Of a stretch of DNA of 64,000 bases, positions 9,544 through 18,763 are shown piece after piece (positions within the stretch are counted from its first letter, which is position 1; each line of letters begins with the position of its first letter). A model generated the notes under the pieces. The model had not been told where the DNA came from. It saw only the letters and a list, made by a program, of their open reading frames with translations, and searched no databases. The position numbers and the translations under genes are program-made. Source of the DNA: Pseudanabaena sp. ABRG5-3. GTDB taxonomy: Bacteria; Cyanobacteriota; Cyanobacteriia; Pseudanabaenales; Pseudanabaenaceae. The stretch covers positions 1,798,001 to 1,862,000 of the forward strand of contig NZ_AP017560.1 of NCBI RefSeq assembly GCF_003967015.1, read 5' to 3'.

Positions 9544-10938
9544 ATGGCAAACAATAAGAAAGAACTAGTGGTTTTGGGTATAACTTTAGCCATCTTTGGC
9601 GGACTAGCTGGCGGCGGTTTTTTATTTTTTGGTCAAGGTAAAATCAACCCTAATGCCTCTTCGTCAATTAGTAATGCTAACTTTGACTTGACTACACGTA
9701 AAAGTGAAGGCGAAAGATTGCTGATTACTGCTGAGTCCAATGCTGACAAGGAGGCGGCGATCGCTGCCATTGCTAAAAAGGACTATGCCACCGCCACAGC
9801 TAAATTTGAAGCCTCACTTAGCAAACAAAGAAACGATCCTGAAGCCTTAATTTATTTGAATAATGCCAAAATCGGCGATCGCCCATCTTTAAAAGTTGCC
9901 GTGAGTGTACCTATTGGTGGCAACCTGAATGTCGCGAAGGAAATTTTACGGGGAGTTGCCCAAGCGCAAACGGAGGTGAATAATCAGGGGGGCATTAATG
10001 GAATGCCGCTTAAAATTGCGATCGTTAATGATGATAATAAAGCTGAAATTGGCGTAAAAGTAGCGCAGGCTCTAGTCCAAGACCAATCTATCCTTGCTGT
10101 CATCGGACATAACTCTAGCGAAGTTTCCATTGCGACCGTGCCGACCTATCAAGCGGGAGGACTAGTAATGATGTCTTCTACGAGTACCGCCAAAGAACTC
10201 TCAGGCATGGGTAGCTATATTTTTCGGACAGTACCTAATGTCAGATTTCAAGCCGATTCGCTATCGCATTACACAGTCAAGAAACTCAATAAGAAAAATA
10301 TTGGCATTTGCTTTAATTCAGAAGCCAAAGCTAGTCAATCGCTCAAGGAGGAATTTACGGCTGCCATATTTACGGATGGAGCCAAAGTTAGTCGCATCAA
10401 TTGCGATGTCGCTAGTCCAAGCTTTAGCGCTGATAAGGTAGTTGAGGATATGTTGAGCGATCGCGTTGATGCGCTGTTGTTATCCCCTGGGGTAGAAAAG
10501 ATCGAAAAGGGGACAGAAATCGCCATTATTGCCAGAAATCGTCTGTTATTGCTAGGTGACTCTACTTTGTATACTTTCAAAACTTTGCAGCTAGGGCAAA
10601 GTGCGATCGCTGACATGGTGTTAACCGTGCCTTGGCATCCTGAATTTCTAGCGAATAATCCCTTTTCCGCTAATGCCGTGAAGCTATGGGGTGGTGATGT
10701 TAACTGGCGGTCAGCAACGAGCTACGATGCGACCTTAGCAATTATCGGCGGATTGAAAAAAAGTGCTAATCGGGAAGGGTTACAGCAGGCTCTATCCAAT
10801 CCCAGCTTTGAGCTTGATGGCGCAGCAGGTAAAATCACTTTTCAACCATCAGGCGATCGGGCAAATGCTTCGATTTTGGTCAAAGTTAGCAAAGGCGATC
10901 GCTCAGGGGTTGGCTATGACTTTGTACCATTGCGCTAA
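9544..10938 (+). CDS. Membrane-anchored branched-chain amino-acid-type ABC substrate-binding protein
   Basis: 464 residues. An N-terminal hydrophobic helix (about residues 8-29, LGITLAIFGGLAGGGFLFF) without a lipobox or clear cleavage site suggests an uncleaved anchor. Residues about 65-115 look TPR-like (KKDYATATAKFEASL). From about residue 118 a periplasmic-binding domain of the LivK/Peripla_BP_6 type follows (LKVAVSVPIGG, GGINGMPLKIAIVNDDN, AVIGHNSSEV). No permease or ATPase gene is adjacent, so it may act with a remote transporter or as a sensor. The TPR-like spacer is unusual for a simple transport protein. Confidence 0.85.
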   Translation: MANNKKELVVLGITLAIFGGLAGGGFLFFGQGKINPNASSSISNANFDLTTRKSEGERLLITAESNADKEAAIAAIAKKDYATATAKFEASLSKQRNDPEALIYLNNAKIGDRPSLKVAVSVPIGGNLNVAKEILRGVAQAQTEVNNQGGINGMPLKIAIVNDDNKAEIGVKVAQALVQDQSILAVIGHNSSEVSIATVPTYQAGGLVMMSSTSTAKELSGMGSYIFRTVPNVRFQADSLSHYTVKKLNKKNIGICFNSEAKASQSLKEEFTAAIFTDGAKVSRINCDVASPSFSADKVVEDMLSDRVDALLLSPGVEKIEKGTEIAIIARNRLLLLGDSTLYTFKTLQLGQSAIADMVLTVPWHPEFLANNPFSANAVKLWGGDVNWRSATSYDATLAIIGGLKKSANREGLQQALSNPSFELDGAAGKITFQPSGDRANASILVKVSKGDRSGVGYDFVPLR

Positions 10939-10943
10939 GTTAA

Positions 10944-10981
10944 AAATTTAAGAGTGACACGAAGTGTCACTCTTAAATTTT
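10944..10981. terminator. Bidirectional terminator
   Basis: Perfect palindrome (aagagtgacac-gaa-gtgtcactctt core with aaattt flanks) between convergent genes. The stop codon of the minus-strand gene lies inside the right arm. Confidence 0.8.
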
Positions 10982-11662
10982 TCTATTCATATATGTTTCA
11001 GCCAGCCATTTGCGGACAGCACGAACAATACTAGTGCTATTTTCCGTTAATGACATCTGGAGAAAATTTCCAAGTATTTCCCCAGACATCATCACGAAAA
11101 TTGCACTAAATTCACATTCAAGGTAGTTACCATCTTGTAATTGCAAGATTTTTACATTGTCTTTGGTGTAGCGCCATATTTCTGGAATTCCTAGTTGCTG
11201 ATAAACTGCCAAGCTCCGCGCACTGGAATTAGTAATGTCAACTTCGATAATCAAGTCTGGTGGCGGATCTACAGAAATATCAATCCTATTACCGCTTATG
11301 CGATCGGCGTTTTGAATGTAAAAGCTAGAGTCTGGCTCTGCTCCTTTTTGGATGTCACTCCGATTTAGTGTGACTGAGCCAAATTCTTTTAATGGTAAAT
11401 CTAGCTCCTCCGCTAAAACTCCAACTATGCGGGCTAATAAGCGATTAATTGCCTCATGAAAATCTGACGGCATTCTAATTTCTAAAACTCCTCGGTCATA
11501 AACTAAACGAACGGAACTGCGATCGCCAATATCAGCAAGCATTGCTTGATAAGTTTGCCAGCTAATATTTGACAACACAACATTGGCAATAACATTGCTA
11601 GCAATGTCTGTTGCAATATTGCCAATTTGTTCGTTTGGATAAGCTTTGAGAGCGATCGTCAT
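10973..11662 (-). CDS. Uma2 family (DUF820) putative endonuclease
   Basis: 229 residues. Uma2 proteins have a PD-(D/E)xK nuclease fold, are greatly expanded in cyanobacteria, and are mostly uncharacterised. Here the core is GAEPDSSFYI followed by PPPDLIIEVDITNSS, matching the acidic residues of the fold; RSLAVYQQLGIPEIWRY is the usual helix after it. The N-terminus is longer than in the second Uma2 copy at 39.4 kb, and the C-terminus has about 35 extra residues. No partner gene is evident. Confidence 0.85.
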   Translation of the reverse strand: MTIALKAYPNEQIGNIATDIASNVIANVVLSNISWQTYQAMLADIGDRSSVRLVYDRGVLEIRMPSDFHEAINRLLARIVGVLAEELDLPLKEFGSVTLNRSDIQKGAEPDSSFYIQNADRISGNRIDISVDPPPDLIIEVDITNSSARSLAVYQQLGIPEIWRYTKDNVKILQLQDGNYLECEFSAIFVMMSGEILGNFLQMSLTENSTSIVRAVRKWLAETYMNRKI

Positions 11663-11705
11663 AAAAACAATTTTTCTTGCACTCTAGATAGTTTACTGCA
11701 AATAC

Positions 11706-11842
11706 AAAAAGAGAGGTGGCGCATCGCGCTGCCTCTCTTTTTATAACGTTTTGAGAAGGAGTATATACTCCTTCTCAAAACAAAAAAACAATCACAGTAA
11801 AGGTTTTAAATTTTCATTTTGCCTTAGGCAAAATGAAAATAG
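11706..11842. terminator. Three consecutive hairpins after fabF
   Basis: Hairpins at 11706-11742 (imperfect, ggtggcgca/cgcgctgcc), 11748-11781 (perfect, tttgagaaggagtatatact and complement) and 11810-11840 (perfect, ttcattttgcc/ggcaaaatgaa). They sit downstream of fabF, which is read leftwards, and upstream of the Uma2 gene. At least the third is a likely fabF terminator. Confidence 0.6.
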
Positions 11843-11852
11843 TTATGTGTGA

Positions 11853-13109
11853 TTATGCTTGGTATTTTTTAAAAACCAAAGTGACGTTATGACCGCCGAA
11901 GCCAAAGGAGTTAGAAGTCGCTACATTGATTGTCATCGGACGGGACTTGTTAGGTACATAATCGAGATCGCATTCAGGATCAGGATTTTCTAAGTTCATG
12001 GTTGGCGGCGCAATGTCATTCTTCACGGCTAAAACAGTCGCCACTGCCTCGATACCACCCGAGCCGCCGAGCAAGTGACCTGTCATTGACTTAGTAGAAC
12101 TAACCGCAACCTTATAAGCATGATCGCCCAAAACTTGCTTAATTGCCTTTGTTTCCGTCTTATCATTTGCGGCAGTACTTGTCCCGTGAGCATTGATATA
12201 GTCCACCATCTCAGGAGTGACATCACCATCCTTGAGGGCAAGCGACATCGCACGGATGGCTCCCTCGCCATCGGGGGAAGGGGAAGTCATGTGATAGGCA
12301 TCGCAAGTGCAGCCATAGCCAACGATCTCGGCATAGATTTTTGCTCCACGCGCTAGAGCATGTTCGAGATTTTCAAGGATTAAAATACCTGCGCCTTCAC
12401 CCATCACAAAGCCATCGCGATCCTTATCAAAGGGACGTGATGCATGGGCAGGGTCATCATTACGACGCGACATAGCTCTAGCAGAGGCAAAACCTGCAAA
12501 GCCTAGAGGGGTAATCGCCGCCTCTGTACCACCGCAAATCATGGCTTGAGCAAAACCACTTTGTACCAAACGAAATGCGTCGCCGATCGCATTAGAGCCT
12601 GCCGCACAAGCAGTTACAGTGCAGGAGTTCGGTCCCTGTGCACCCGTATGAATTGCTGTCAAACCTGCTGCCATATTGCCGATCATCATCGGAATCATAA
12701 ATGGGCTACAGCGAGAAGGTCCTTTGGTGCGGATAATTTCATGCTGATCTTCGAGTACTTGCAAGCCACCAATCCCAGTACCTAGCAACACACCGATTTG
12801 AGCAGCATTGACTGGCGTAATTTCGAGATTAGCATCGCGCAATGCTTGAATACTGGCACTTACACCAAATTGAGCAAAGCGATCCATCCGTCTTGCTTCT
12901 TTGGCAGGGATATAAGTCAGTGGATCAAAATCCTTAACTTCGCCGCCCACACGACATTCATGATCAGTTGTATCGAAGCGAGTAATTTCTGTAATCCCGT
13001 TTTTGCCATCGACCAGACCTTGCCAATATTCTTCGACCGTGTTACCGATCGGTGTGATTGCACCTAGTCCAGTGACAACGACGCGAGAGAGGGGCTGAGG
13101 GTTTTGCAT
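11853..13109 (-). CDS. fabF: 3-oxoacyl-ACP synthase II
   Basis: 418 residues, standard for FabF. It condenses malonyl-ACP with acyl-ACP in fatty-acid elongation. The Cys-His-His triad is visible: Cys in [12 protein letters not shown], His in [12 protein letters not shown], and His in [13 protein letters not shown]. It lies about 150 bases downstream of acpP on the same strand, the common acpP-fabF order, so co-transcription is likely. Confidence 0.97.
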   Translation of the reverse strand: MQNPQPLSRVVVTGLGAITPIGNTVEEYWQGLVDGKNGITEITRFDTTDHECRVGGEVKDFDPLTYIPAKEARRMDRFAQFGVSASIQALRDANLEITPVNAAQIGVLLGTGIGGLQVLEDQHEIIRTKGPSRCSPFMIPMMIGNMAAGLTAIHTGAQGPNSCTVTACAAGSNAIGDAFRLVQSGFAQAMICGGTEAAITPLGFAGFASARAMSRRNDDPAHASRPFDKDRDGFVMGEGAGILILENLEHALARGAKIYAEIVGYGCTCDAYHMTSPSPDGEGAIRAMSLALKDGDVTPEMVDYINAHGTSTAANDKTETKAIKQVLGDHAYKVAVSSTKSMTGHLLGGSGGIEAVATVLAVKNDIAPPTMNLENPDPECDLDYVPNKSRPMTINVATSNSFGFGGHNVTLVFKKYQA

Positions 13110-13262
13110 TTCGTTTGGAATCAGTATGTCAAAAATTTTCAGATTTTAAAATCATTCTATTTTGGTAGTGATGCAGTACGTTTGGCGAGACGCATCATTA
13201 CATTTTTAAAGAAAATAAAAGCCTTGTCGCCGAGCAACAAAGCTTTTATCTACAACAATTGC

Positions 13263-13502
13263 TTAAGCAGCTTGCTTGCTGTCAATGTAATCAACAGCGT
13301 CTTTAACGGTGGCGATTTTTTCTGCGTCTTCGTCGGGGATTTCAACGCCGAATTTTTCTTCCAGAGCCATAACTAGTTCGACAGTATCGAGAGAGTCAGC
13401 TCCAAGGTCGTTCGCAAAGCTAGCTTCAGGCTTAACTTCGGCTTTATCAACGCCTAATTGGGATGCAACGATCTCTTGAACTTGCTCAAAGGTACTACTC
13501 AT
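13263..13502 (-). CDS. acpP: Acyl carrier protein
   Basis: 79 residues, acidic, with the phosphopantetheine attachment site Ser37 in [14 protein letters not shown]. It carries growing acyl chains for fatty-acid synthesis and lies directly upstream of fabF, on which it depends functionally. An A-rich stretch precedes the start. Confidence 0.98.
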   Translation of the reverse strand: MSSTFEQVQEIVASQLGVDKAEVKPEASFANDLGADSLDTVELVMALEEKFGVEIPDEDAEKIATVKDAVDYIDSKQAA

Positions 13503-13614
13503 TTACTTATTCTCTGTTTACAACCAAAAACTTTTTAGCGTTTTTAATTTTATCGGATAAAGGTAGCTGTATATACACGATCGCGAAGAACCTGTTTAAA
13601 AATTTCGATACAGC

Positions 13615-14037
13615 TTAGTGTTGTAGTTGATATTTATGTCTCAGCTCTGCTGGCATACGCACTGGTTTTTTGCTTTGCAAATTAACAAAAACGCCAACTT
13701 GCTCCCCTAAAGCTGCTGTTTTCCCATTCACGGAAATTACTGCACTAACATGCCAGCGCAACGCTTCCATTGATTGCATCCACATTTTGCCAATGGGTAG
13801 ATCAGAAATTTTGATGGGATGCTTGTAGTCAATTTTTGTTTGCACAATGACGGGCATAATTCCATTTTTAATTTGTTCTCCCAATGGAAAATGCAGGGAT
13901 AACATCTCTAAACGTAGATCTTCTAACCAGCGAATATAGACAATGTTATTGACGATACCTGCAAAGTCAATGTCGTAAGTTCTAACTGGCAAGTGAATCT
14001 CGATCTCAAAGGGCTGTTTTTGAATTGTTGTACCCAT
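13615..14037 (-). CDS. Acyl-CoA/ACP thioesterase, 4HBT hotdog family
   Basis: 140 residues. The motif YDIDFAGIVNNIVYIRWLED contains the conserved Asp and Asn-Asn of 4-hydroxybenzoyl-CoA thioesterase-like hotdog proteins. They hydrolyse acyl thioesters; the substrate cannot be read from sequence. It is transcribed divergently from the HxlR regulator across a 105-base gap containing repeated gcaagt boxes, so the regulator probably controls it. Confidence 0.88.
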   Translation of the reverse strand: MGTTIQKQPFEIEIHLPVRTYDIDFAGIVNNIVYIRWLEDLRLEMLSLHFPLGEQIKNGIMPVIVQTKIDYKHPIKISDLPIGKMWMQSMEALRWHVSAVISVNGKTAALGEQVGVFVNLQSKKPVRMPAELRHKYQLQH

Positions 14038-14053
14038 AAATAACTTTTAAATT

Positions 14054-14099
14054 GCAAGTTAAAATGTAGGTTAGCAAGTATAGCTTGTAAAATGCAAGT
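14054..14099. promoter_or_regulatory. Three gcaagt boxes at 20-base spacing
   Basis: Direct copies of gcaagt start at 14054, 14074 and 14094, exactly two helical turns apart on one DNA face. The middle one also forms an inverted pair with cttg (gcaag-tatag-cttg). They lie between the divergent thioesterase and HxlR genes, so they are a candidate HxlR operator. This is inferred from spacing and location only. Confidence 0.5.
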
Positions 14100-14142
14100 G
14101 ATTGAGTCAATTTAAATAAATTTAAAAAATTTAATTTTAGCT

Positions 14143-14538
14143 ATGTCCCAACCAAGACGATCTCCTTGCCCTGTCTCCTGTACTCTGGATTTGATTGGCG
14201 ATCGCTGGACGTTACTTGTCATCAGAGACATGATGTTCTTCGGAAAGCAACGTTTTGAGGAGTTTCTAGAGTCTCCTGAAGGTATCTCTACGAATATCTT
14301 GGCAAACCGACTTAAATTACTTGAGGATTTAGGTTTGGTAGCCAAACAACCTTACAGTAATCACTCCCGCCGCATGAATTATCACCTCACCGATCAAGGA
14401 AAAAGCCTACGTCCTGTTTTAAAAGTAATAATTGCTTGGGGATTGAAGCATATTCCTGACACACAGATTCCGCTTGATCGTCCGTCAGATGCTGATATCT
14501 CAGCGAGTCTCGCGGTAGAGGCAATTTACAATAAGTAA
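14143..14538 (+). CDS. HxlR-family winged-helix transcriptional regulator
   Basis: 131 residues. The typical HxlR opening CPVSCTLDLIGDRWTLLVIRDM is followed by the winged helix (ISTNILANRLKLLEDLGLV, YHLTDQGKSL). Cys9 and Cys13 lie near the N-terminus, where redox- or aldehyde-sensing HxlR members use a cysteine. It diverges from the thioesterase and its 3' end overlaps the convergent glutaminase gene by 13 bases. Confidence 0.93.
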   Translation: MSQPRRSPCPVSCTLDLIGDRWTLLVIRDMMFFGKQRFEEFLESPEGISTNILANRLKLLEDLGLVAKQPYSNHSRRMNYHLTDQGKSLRPVLKVIIAWGLKHIPDTQIPLDRPSDADISASLAVEAIYNK

Positions 14539-15377
14539 GGTTTGATGTTTCTTAGCAAAGATATACCTGCAACTGAGTTGCCGATCGCATCAAGGGCGGG
14601 ACTATAACAAGCGATCACAGCTCGATTAGGAATTATTGATAGTAAAGCACCACTGACACTTGATTTTGAGGGCAAACCAATATCTTGAGCAAATTCGGCA
14701 GAAGCCCCATACATGCCGCACTGGGTCATAATTTTTAATACGATCTCAACATTTGGTGATTTATTTGTATTTACAAGCAGAGTCCCAATTTTTGCCAGAT
14801 CTTGCACATTACCCCGCAAGCAACAAATTTCTTCATAAACCTTAAGAGCATGGTTCGGATTGGTAATTATCCCTAAAGATTTCAATTGAGAGGCGATCGC
14901 TAAATTGCGACGATTAGCAACTGAGCGCACAGAATCTAGCATTTCTTGATCAAGACGAAGATTTGCCCCAGATTTTTGATTGAGCCAAATTTGCAAATTT
15001 TCGCAGGATGGTAATTGTGAGGAAATGGCGATCGCGCCACTATTAATCATCGGATTTGCAGGTTTTCCTTCAGGAATTGCGTTAAATGCTGCCGATGTTG
15101 CTTGGCGATCGACCAAACCAAAAACTTCATCAATATTTTGTGTCTCTAACAAATACAACAATAAAAATGGCTTAATCACACTCATCAACGGAAAAGTCAG
15201 TGATGGATCACCTGCCGAAGCCATATCTAACTGTCCAGAGCTATTTATTTGGCAAATGGCGATCGCGATCGCTTGCGGATCAACTTGAGCTAGCAGAGGA
15301 ATATAGCTTGGTAGTTTTCCTTTACTGCTCTCTTTTTGTGCCAAATTTAACAGGTTTTGAAGATAATTTTCGACCAT
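14526..15377 (-). CDS. glsA: Glutaminase
   Basis: 283 residues, slightly short for the beta-lactamase-fold glutaminase family (about 300). It converts glutamine to glutamate and ammonia. The catalytic Ser-x-x-Lys is in FPLMSVIKPFLL; PMINSGAIA and VSGALLSIIPNRAVIACYSPALD are further family motifs. The usual Y-x-P and FNA-type elements are partly recognisable (AFNAIPEGKPANPM). It is a single gene, convergent with the HxlR gene. Confidence 0.92.
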   Translation of the reverse strand: MVENYLQNLLNLAQKESSKGKLPSYIPLLAQVDPQAIAIAICQINSSGQLDMASAGDPSLTFPLMSVIKPFLLLYLLETQNIDEVFGLVDRQATSAAFNAIPEGKPANPMINSGAIAISSQLPSCENLQIWLNQKSGANLRLDQEMLDSVRSVANRRNLAIASQLKSLGIITNPNHALKVYEEICCLRGNVQDLAKIGTLLVNTNKSPNVEIVLKIMTQCGMYGASAEFAQDIGLPSKSSVSGALLSIIPNRAVIACYSPALDAIGNSVAGISLLRNIKPYLL

Positions 15378-15559
15378 AAATCTTGGTGGGGATGAACCTC
15401 AATGTCTTGATTTCTCTAGCCTTGGATCGATCTTTAATCAATTTGATTTAGCGATCGCCAGAAAATACCAGTCAAAATATCAGTCAAATATTCCTTTGAC
15501 ATCCAAGGCTAACAAGTTTAACCTTATAAGTTAGGTGTATTGAAGAGAGTGATTTTAGA

Positions 15560-17206
15560 ATGTTTAAGGTTAAGAGTTCTATTGTTAGTACTGCTGGTTG
15601 TTTATCATTTTTAGCAACTCTATCAATGTTTCCCAGTCTGGCACATTCGGAAACAAGTACAACATCTTTCACAAATAGCGATCCTTACAAGGCTATTCAA
15701 TTAGATTCTGAACCCCAAACAACAGCACAAAACGTTACCTCTGTATCCCAACTCAGCGATGTCAAGCCAACGGATTGGGCTTTTACTGCTTTACAGTCTT
15801 TAGTGGAACGTTATGGCTGCATTGCTGGATATCCTGATCGCACCTTTCGCGGCAAGCAAGCCACCAGTCGTTACGAATTCGCCGCAGGCTTGAATGCTTG
15901 TCTTGACAAAATTAATGAAATCATTTCCGCAGGGCTAGCGGACAAAGTTAGCAAAGAAGATCTTGCTACTCTCCAAAAACTACAGGAAGAATTTGCTGCC
16001 GAACTTGCCACCCTGCGCGGTCGGGTTGATGCCCTCGAGACCAAAACTGCTCAGCTAGAGGCACAACAATTCTCCACTACCACCAAACTTACTGGAGAGG
16101 TTATTGTCTCGGCAACAGCAGGTACGGGTGGTCCCAATAATGCTAACTCTAATGTTACCCTGAGCAATCGTACTCGTCTGGTTCTCAATACTAGCTTTAC
16201 AGGTAAAGACTTGCTCAGAACTCGCCTAGAGACTAGCAATAACCTTGTTGCTGCTAGCAGTACAACTGCTGGTAGTCTCGCTAATCTTCTAGGAACGAAC
16301 ACTGTTCGTATTGGTCCTGGGGCAGCAGTCACAGACAATTCGTTTGCTCTTAGCCTTCTTGATTACAAGTTCCCCATCTTTGACAATAAAGTTAATCTCT
16401 ATATTGCTCCTGTCAGTTTCCCTGATGAATTCTTCACAGTTCTTTCTCCTGTAGCAAGTAACGGGCAAGGTTCCATCTCTAGGTTTGGACGTTTCGATCC
16501 ATTGATGCGGATTGCGGGTACATCTTCTTTAGTTGCATTTGATTGGTCAATTACAGATAAAGTCAGACTCCAAGCAGGTTACGGTGCATCCTCTCCCTCT
16601 AGTCCTTCCCCCGGAGGATCAGGTGGATTGTTTGGTGGTTCAACGATCGCTCTTGTGCAGCTTTTGTTTAAACCTGCCGATAATCTAGATACTTCAATCA
16701 CCTATGCTAATACCTATCATCAAGCTAACTCTCTAGGAACAGGTTTAGTTGGGGCAACAACTCCACCTAATACTGAGTCTATCAATGTTGCTGGGTACAC
16801 TTCTTCTATTCGTGCTAACTCGCTCGCAGGTAATTTGGCTTGGAAAATCACTCCAAAGTTTACGTTCCATACTTGGGGAACTGTGATTTTTGCTGATGCA
16901 GTAAACGCTTCTGCTTCTACAACCTTTACTAGTTGGATTACAGGCTTGACTCTCAATGATCTATTTAGCGAGGGAAGTGCAGGTAGCATTCTCTTTGGTC
17001 AGCCTATTAATCGTACATCTGTAAGTGGTGCAGCAACTTTAGGCACAGTCAATTCCACTCCCTACCATTTAGAAATTTTCTATCGCTATCGTGTTAGCAA
17101 AAATATCAGCATCACCCCTGGAGTCTTCTGGGTGTTTAATCCTGAAGGTGTAAGTACTAACCCCACTGCAACTGTTGGTGTGATTCGGACAACCTTTAGT
17201 TTCTAG
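15560..17206 (+). CDS. SLH-domain iron-uptake-type porin (OprB family)
   Basis: 548 residues, outer membrane. There is a signal peptide (VSTAGCLSFLATLSMFPSLAHSE), then an SLH domain (DVKPTDWAFTALQSLVERY, GYPDRTFRGKQATSRYEFA) that binds the cell wall, a short coiled coil (LATLRGRVDALETKTAQLEAQ), and an OprB-like beta barrel ending in the aromatic FSF typical of outer-membrane barrels. Cyanobacterial homologues are annotated as iron-uptake porins, though some carry other small solutes. A terminator follows directly. Confidence 0.93.
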   Translation: MFKVKSSIVSTAGCLSFLATLSMFPSLAHSETSTTSFTNSDPYKAIQLDSEPQTTAQNVTSVSQLSDVKPTDWAFTALQSLVERYGCIAGYPDRTFRGKQATSRYEFAAGLNACLDKINEIISAGLADKVSKEDLATLQKLQEEFAAELATLRGRVDALETKTAQLEAQQFSTTTKLTGEVIVSATAGTGGPNNANSNVTLSNRTRLVLNTSFTGKDLLRTRLETSNNLVAASSTTAGSLANLLGTNTVRIGPGAAVTDNSFALSLLDYKFPIFDNKVNLYIAPVSFPDEFFTVLSPVASNGQGSISRFGRFDPLMRIAGTSSLVAFDWSITDKVRLQAGYGASSPSSPSPGGSGGLFGGSTIALVQLLFKPADNLDTSITYANTYHQANSLGTGLVGATTPPNTESINVAGYTSSIRANSLAGNLAWKITPKFTFHTWGTVIFADAVNASASTTFTSWITGLTLNDLFSEGSAGSILFGQPINRTSVSGAATLGTVNSTPYHLEIFYRYRVSKNISITPGVFWVFNPEGVSTNPTATVGVIRTTFSF

Positions 17207-17207
17207 C

Positions 17208-17237
17208 AAAAAATCACCCCAATGGGGTGATTTTTTT
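17208..17237 (+). terminator. Porin terminator
   Basis: Perfect stem aaaaaatcacccca/tggggtgatttttt ending in a T run, immediately after the porin stop codon. Confidence 0.9.
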
Positions 17238-17268
17238 ACTAGTTATAGCTATAAGGAACTGGAATTTT

Positions 17269-17362
17269 GTGTCATGGTTTCGCCGTGCCACAAATTTTTC
17301 TGTATGCTCTTAACTAGTACAAATTGAATTATCGAAATTTTGTGATCAGTGTCATAGGTTCG
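17269..17362. promoter_or_regulatory. Two direct repeats upstream of cupin gene
   Basis: gtgtcatggtttcg (17269-17282) and gtgtcataggttcg (17349-17362) match at 11 of 14 positions, both preceded by attttgtg-like sequence, and lie 80 bases apart upstream of the cupin-SDR genes. A possible -10 box (tatagt) sits near 17424. Candidate binding sites for an unknown regulator. Confidence 0.4.
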
Positions 17363-17457
17363 TTGTAATTATCTGACTATGTACTTAATCTAGGGTCGTG
17401 TTATCTTTAGGTTTATGACTTTATAGTTTCATCCTAAGCTTGATGGAGTAATGACCT

Positions 17458-17907
17458 ATGACTGCGATCGCTACACAAGACAAAGACCTCGCAAGTGTGA
17501 TGAAAAACGATGGAGTTGCCAAGGCTAATACCCACGGCAGTATAAATCGGATTTTCAATCGTCTAGAAGATATCAAAAAAGAGATGGGTGAACCATCTTG
17601 GTCGGTGCGTCTCATTTACACCGATATGATGAGTGCTGTGATGATTTGCCAAAAGCCTGGGGAAAGCAATCGCACTCACTATCATGCCAATGAAGATGAA
17701 TGGTGGGTAATCATGGAAGGTGAACTAGAGTGGGATGTGGAGGGGCATGGCTGCTACCGCGCCCAAAAAGATGACATTATTTTTGTGCCACGTCAAGTAA
17801 TTCATAATATTCGTGTTATTGGTGATCAGCCCTCAATTCGTTTGGCGATCGGTAAGCCTGATGTCAATCATATTTTTGTTGAAGATCACGTTTTTACTAA
17901 GAGCTAG
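17458..17907 (+). CDS. Cupin-domain protein
   Basis: 149 residues with one double-stranded beta-helix. The two cupin motifs hold metal ligands: TRHYHA-type first motif (GESNRTHYHANEDEWWVIMEG) and FVPRQVIHNIRVIG. GGAG stands upstream of the ATG. It begins a co-oriented set: SDR (14 bases on), AEC transporter, 2-hydroxyacid dehydrogenase and HAD phosphatase. Isomerase, dioxygenase or binding roles are all possible for this fold; the substrate is unknown. Confidence 0.85.
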   Translation: MTAIATQDKDLASVMKNDGVAKANTHGSINRIFNRLEDIKKEMGEPSWSVRLIYTDMMSAVMICQKPGESNRTHYHANEDEWWVIMEGELEWDVEGHGCYRAQKDDIIFVPRQVIHNIRVIGDQPSIRLAIGKPDVNHIFVEDHVFTKS

Positions 17908-17921
17908 TTGATACTACCGTT

Positions 17922-18683
17922 ATGACCAAGCCCCATGAATTTCCCCATGATTTCCACGAAAAGGTTGCAATTATCACTGGTGCAAGTAGTGGAATTGGTC
18001 AGGCTGTAGCTGAAACGATCGCAAGTTATGGCGCACATACTGTGTTCATCTCCCGTAGTGGAGCAGATGCGATCGTTTCAGAACTCAATGCAGCAGGTAA
18101 ATCATCTCTATCTCTCCATTGTGATGTTGCCGATGAGTCACAAGTCAAACAAGCGATCGCTACAGTCTTTGCCAAATATGGGCGGATTGACATTTTAATC
18201 AATAACGCAGCAATCAATCAGATTGCCAAGATTGAAGATATTTCCCTTGAAGATTGGAATAGAGTCATAGCGACTAATCTCACAAGCCAATTTCTCTGTT
18301 GCAAACATGTAGTACCAATCATGAAACAACAACGAAGTGGCAACATCATCAATGTTTCTTCGATCGCAGGCCATTTTAGAAGCAAGATCTCAGGAATTCA
18401 TTACGTTACCTCAAAAGCAGGTGTAATTGGTTTCACTAGACAACTTGCCTACGAGCTAGCTTCCTTCCAGATAAATGTCAATGCAATTTGCCCCAGTCAA
18501 ACCTACACACCAATGCTAGCCGCAACTTTGCCACCAGAAGCAGAGCAAAAACTGATTGATTCCATTCCCCTTGGACGCATCGCCTCAATGGAAGAACAAG
18601 TAAATGTGATTCTATTTTTGGCATCCCCCTTATCCAGCTACATGACGGGTGCGATCGTCGATGTTAATGGGGGACAATTATAG
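17922..18683 (+). CDS. SDR-family NAD(P)-dependent oxidoreductase
   Basis: 253 residues, classical short-chain dehydrogenase. The cofactor motif GASSGIGQAVAE, NNAAINQ, catalytic Ser in INVSSIAG and Tyr-x-x-x-Lys in YVTSKAG are all present. The C-terminal GAIVDVNGGQL is usual. It follows the cupin gene closely and is probably co-transcribed. Substrate unknown; the neighbours suggest hydroxy- or keto-acid metabolism. Confidence 0.92.
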   Translation: MTKPHEFPHDFHEKVAIITGASSGIGQAVAETIASYGAHTVFISRSGADAIVSELNAAGKSSLSLHCDVADESQVKQAIATVFAKYGRIDILINNAAINQIAKIEDISLEDWNRVIATNLTSQFLCCKHVVPIMKQQRSGNIINVSSIAGHFRSKISGIHYVTSKAGVIGFTRQLAYELASFQINVNAICPSQTYTPMLAATLPPEAEQKLIDSIPLGRIASMEEQVNVILFLASPLSSYMTGAIVDVNGGQL

Positions 18684-18763
18684 TGTCCAAAGTTTAGCAC
18701 GGGAGGTGCTTCTGATATAGTATGCTTGGCGATTCTCACACTTAGTTTGTACGTTTTAATTCT

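Noticed and set aside
12083-12356. Frames antisense to fabF
   Set aside because: Pure shadow frames of a conserved gene.
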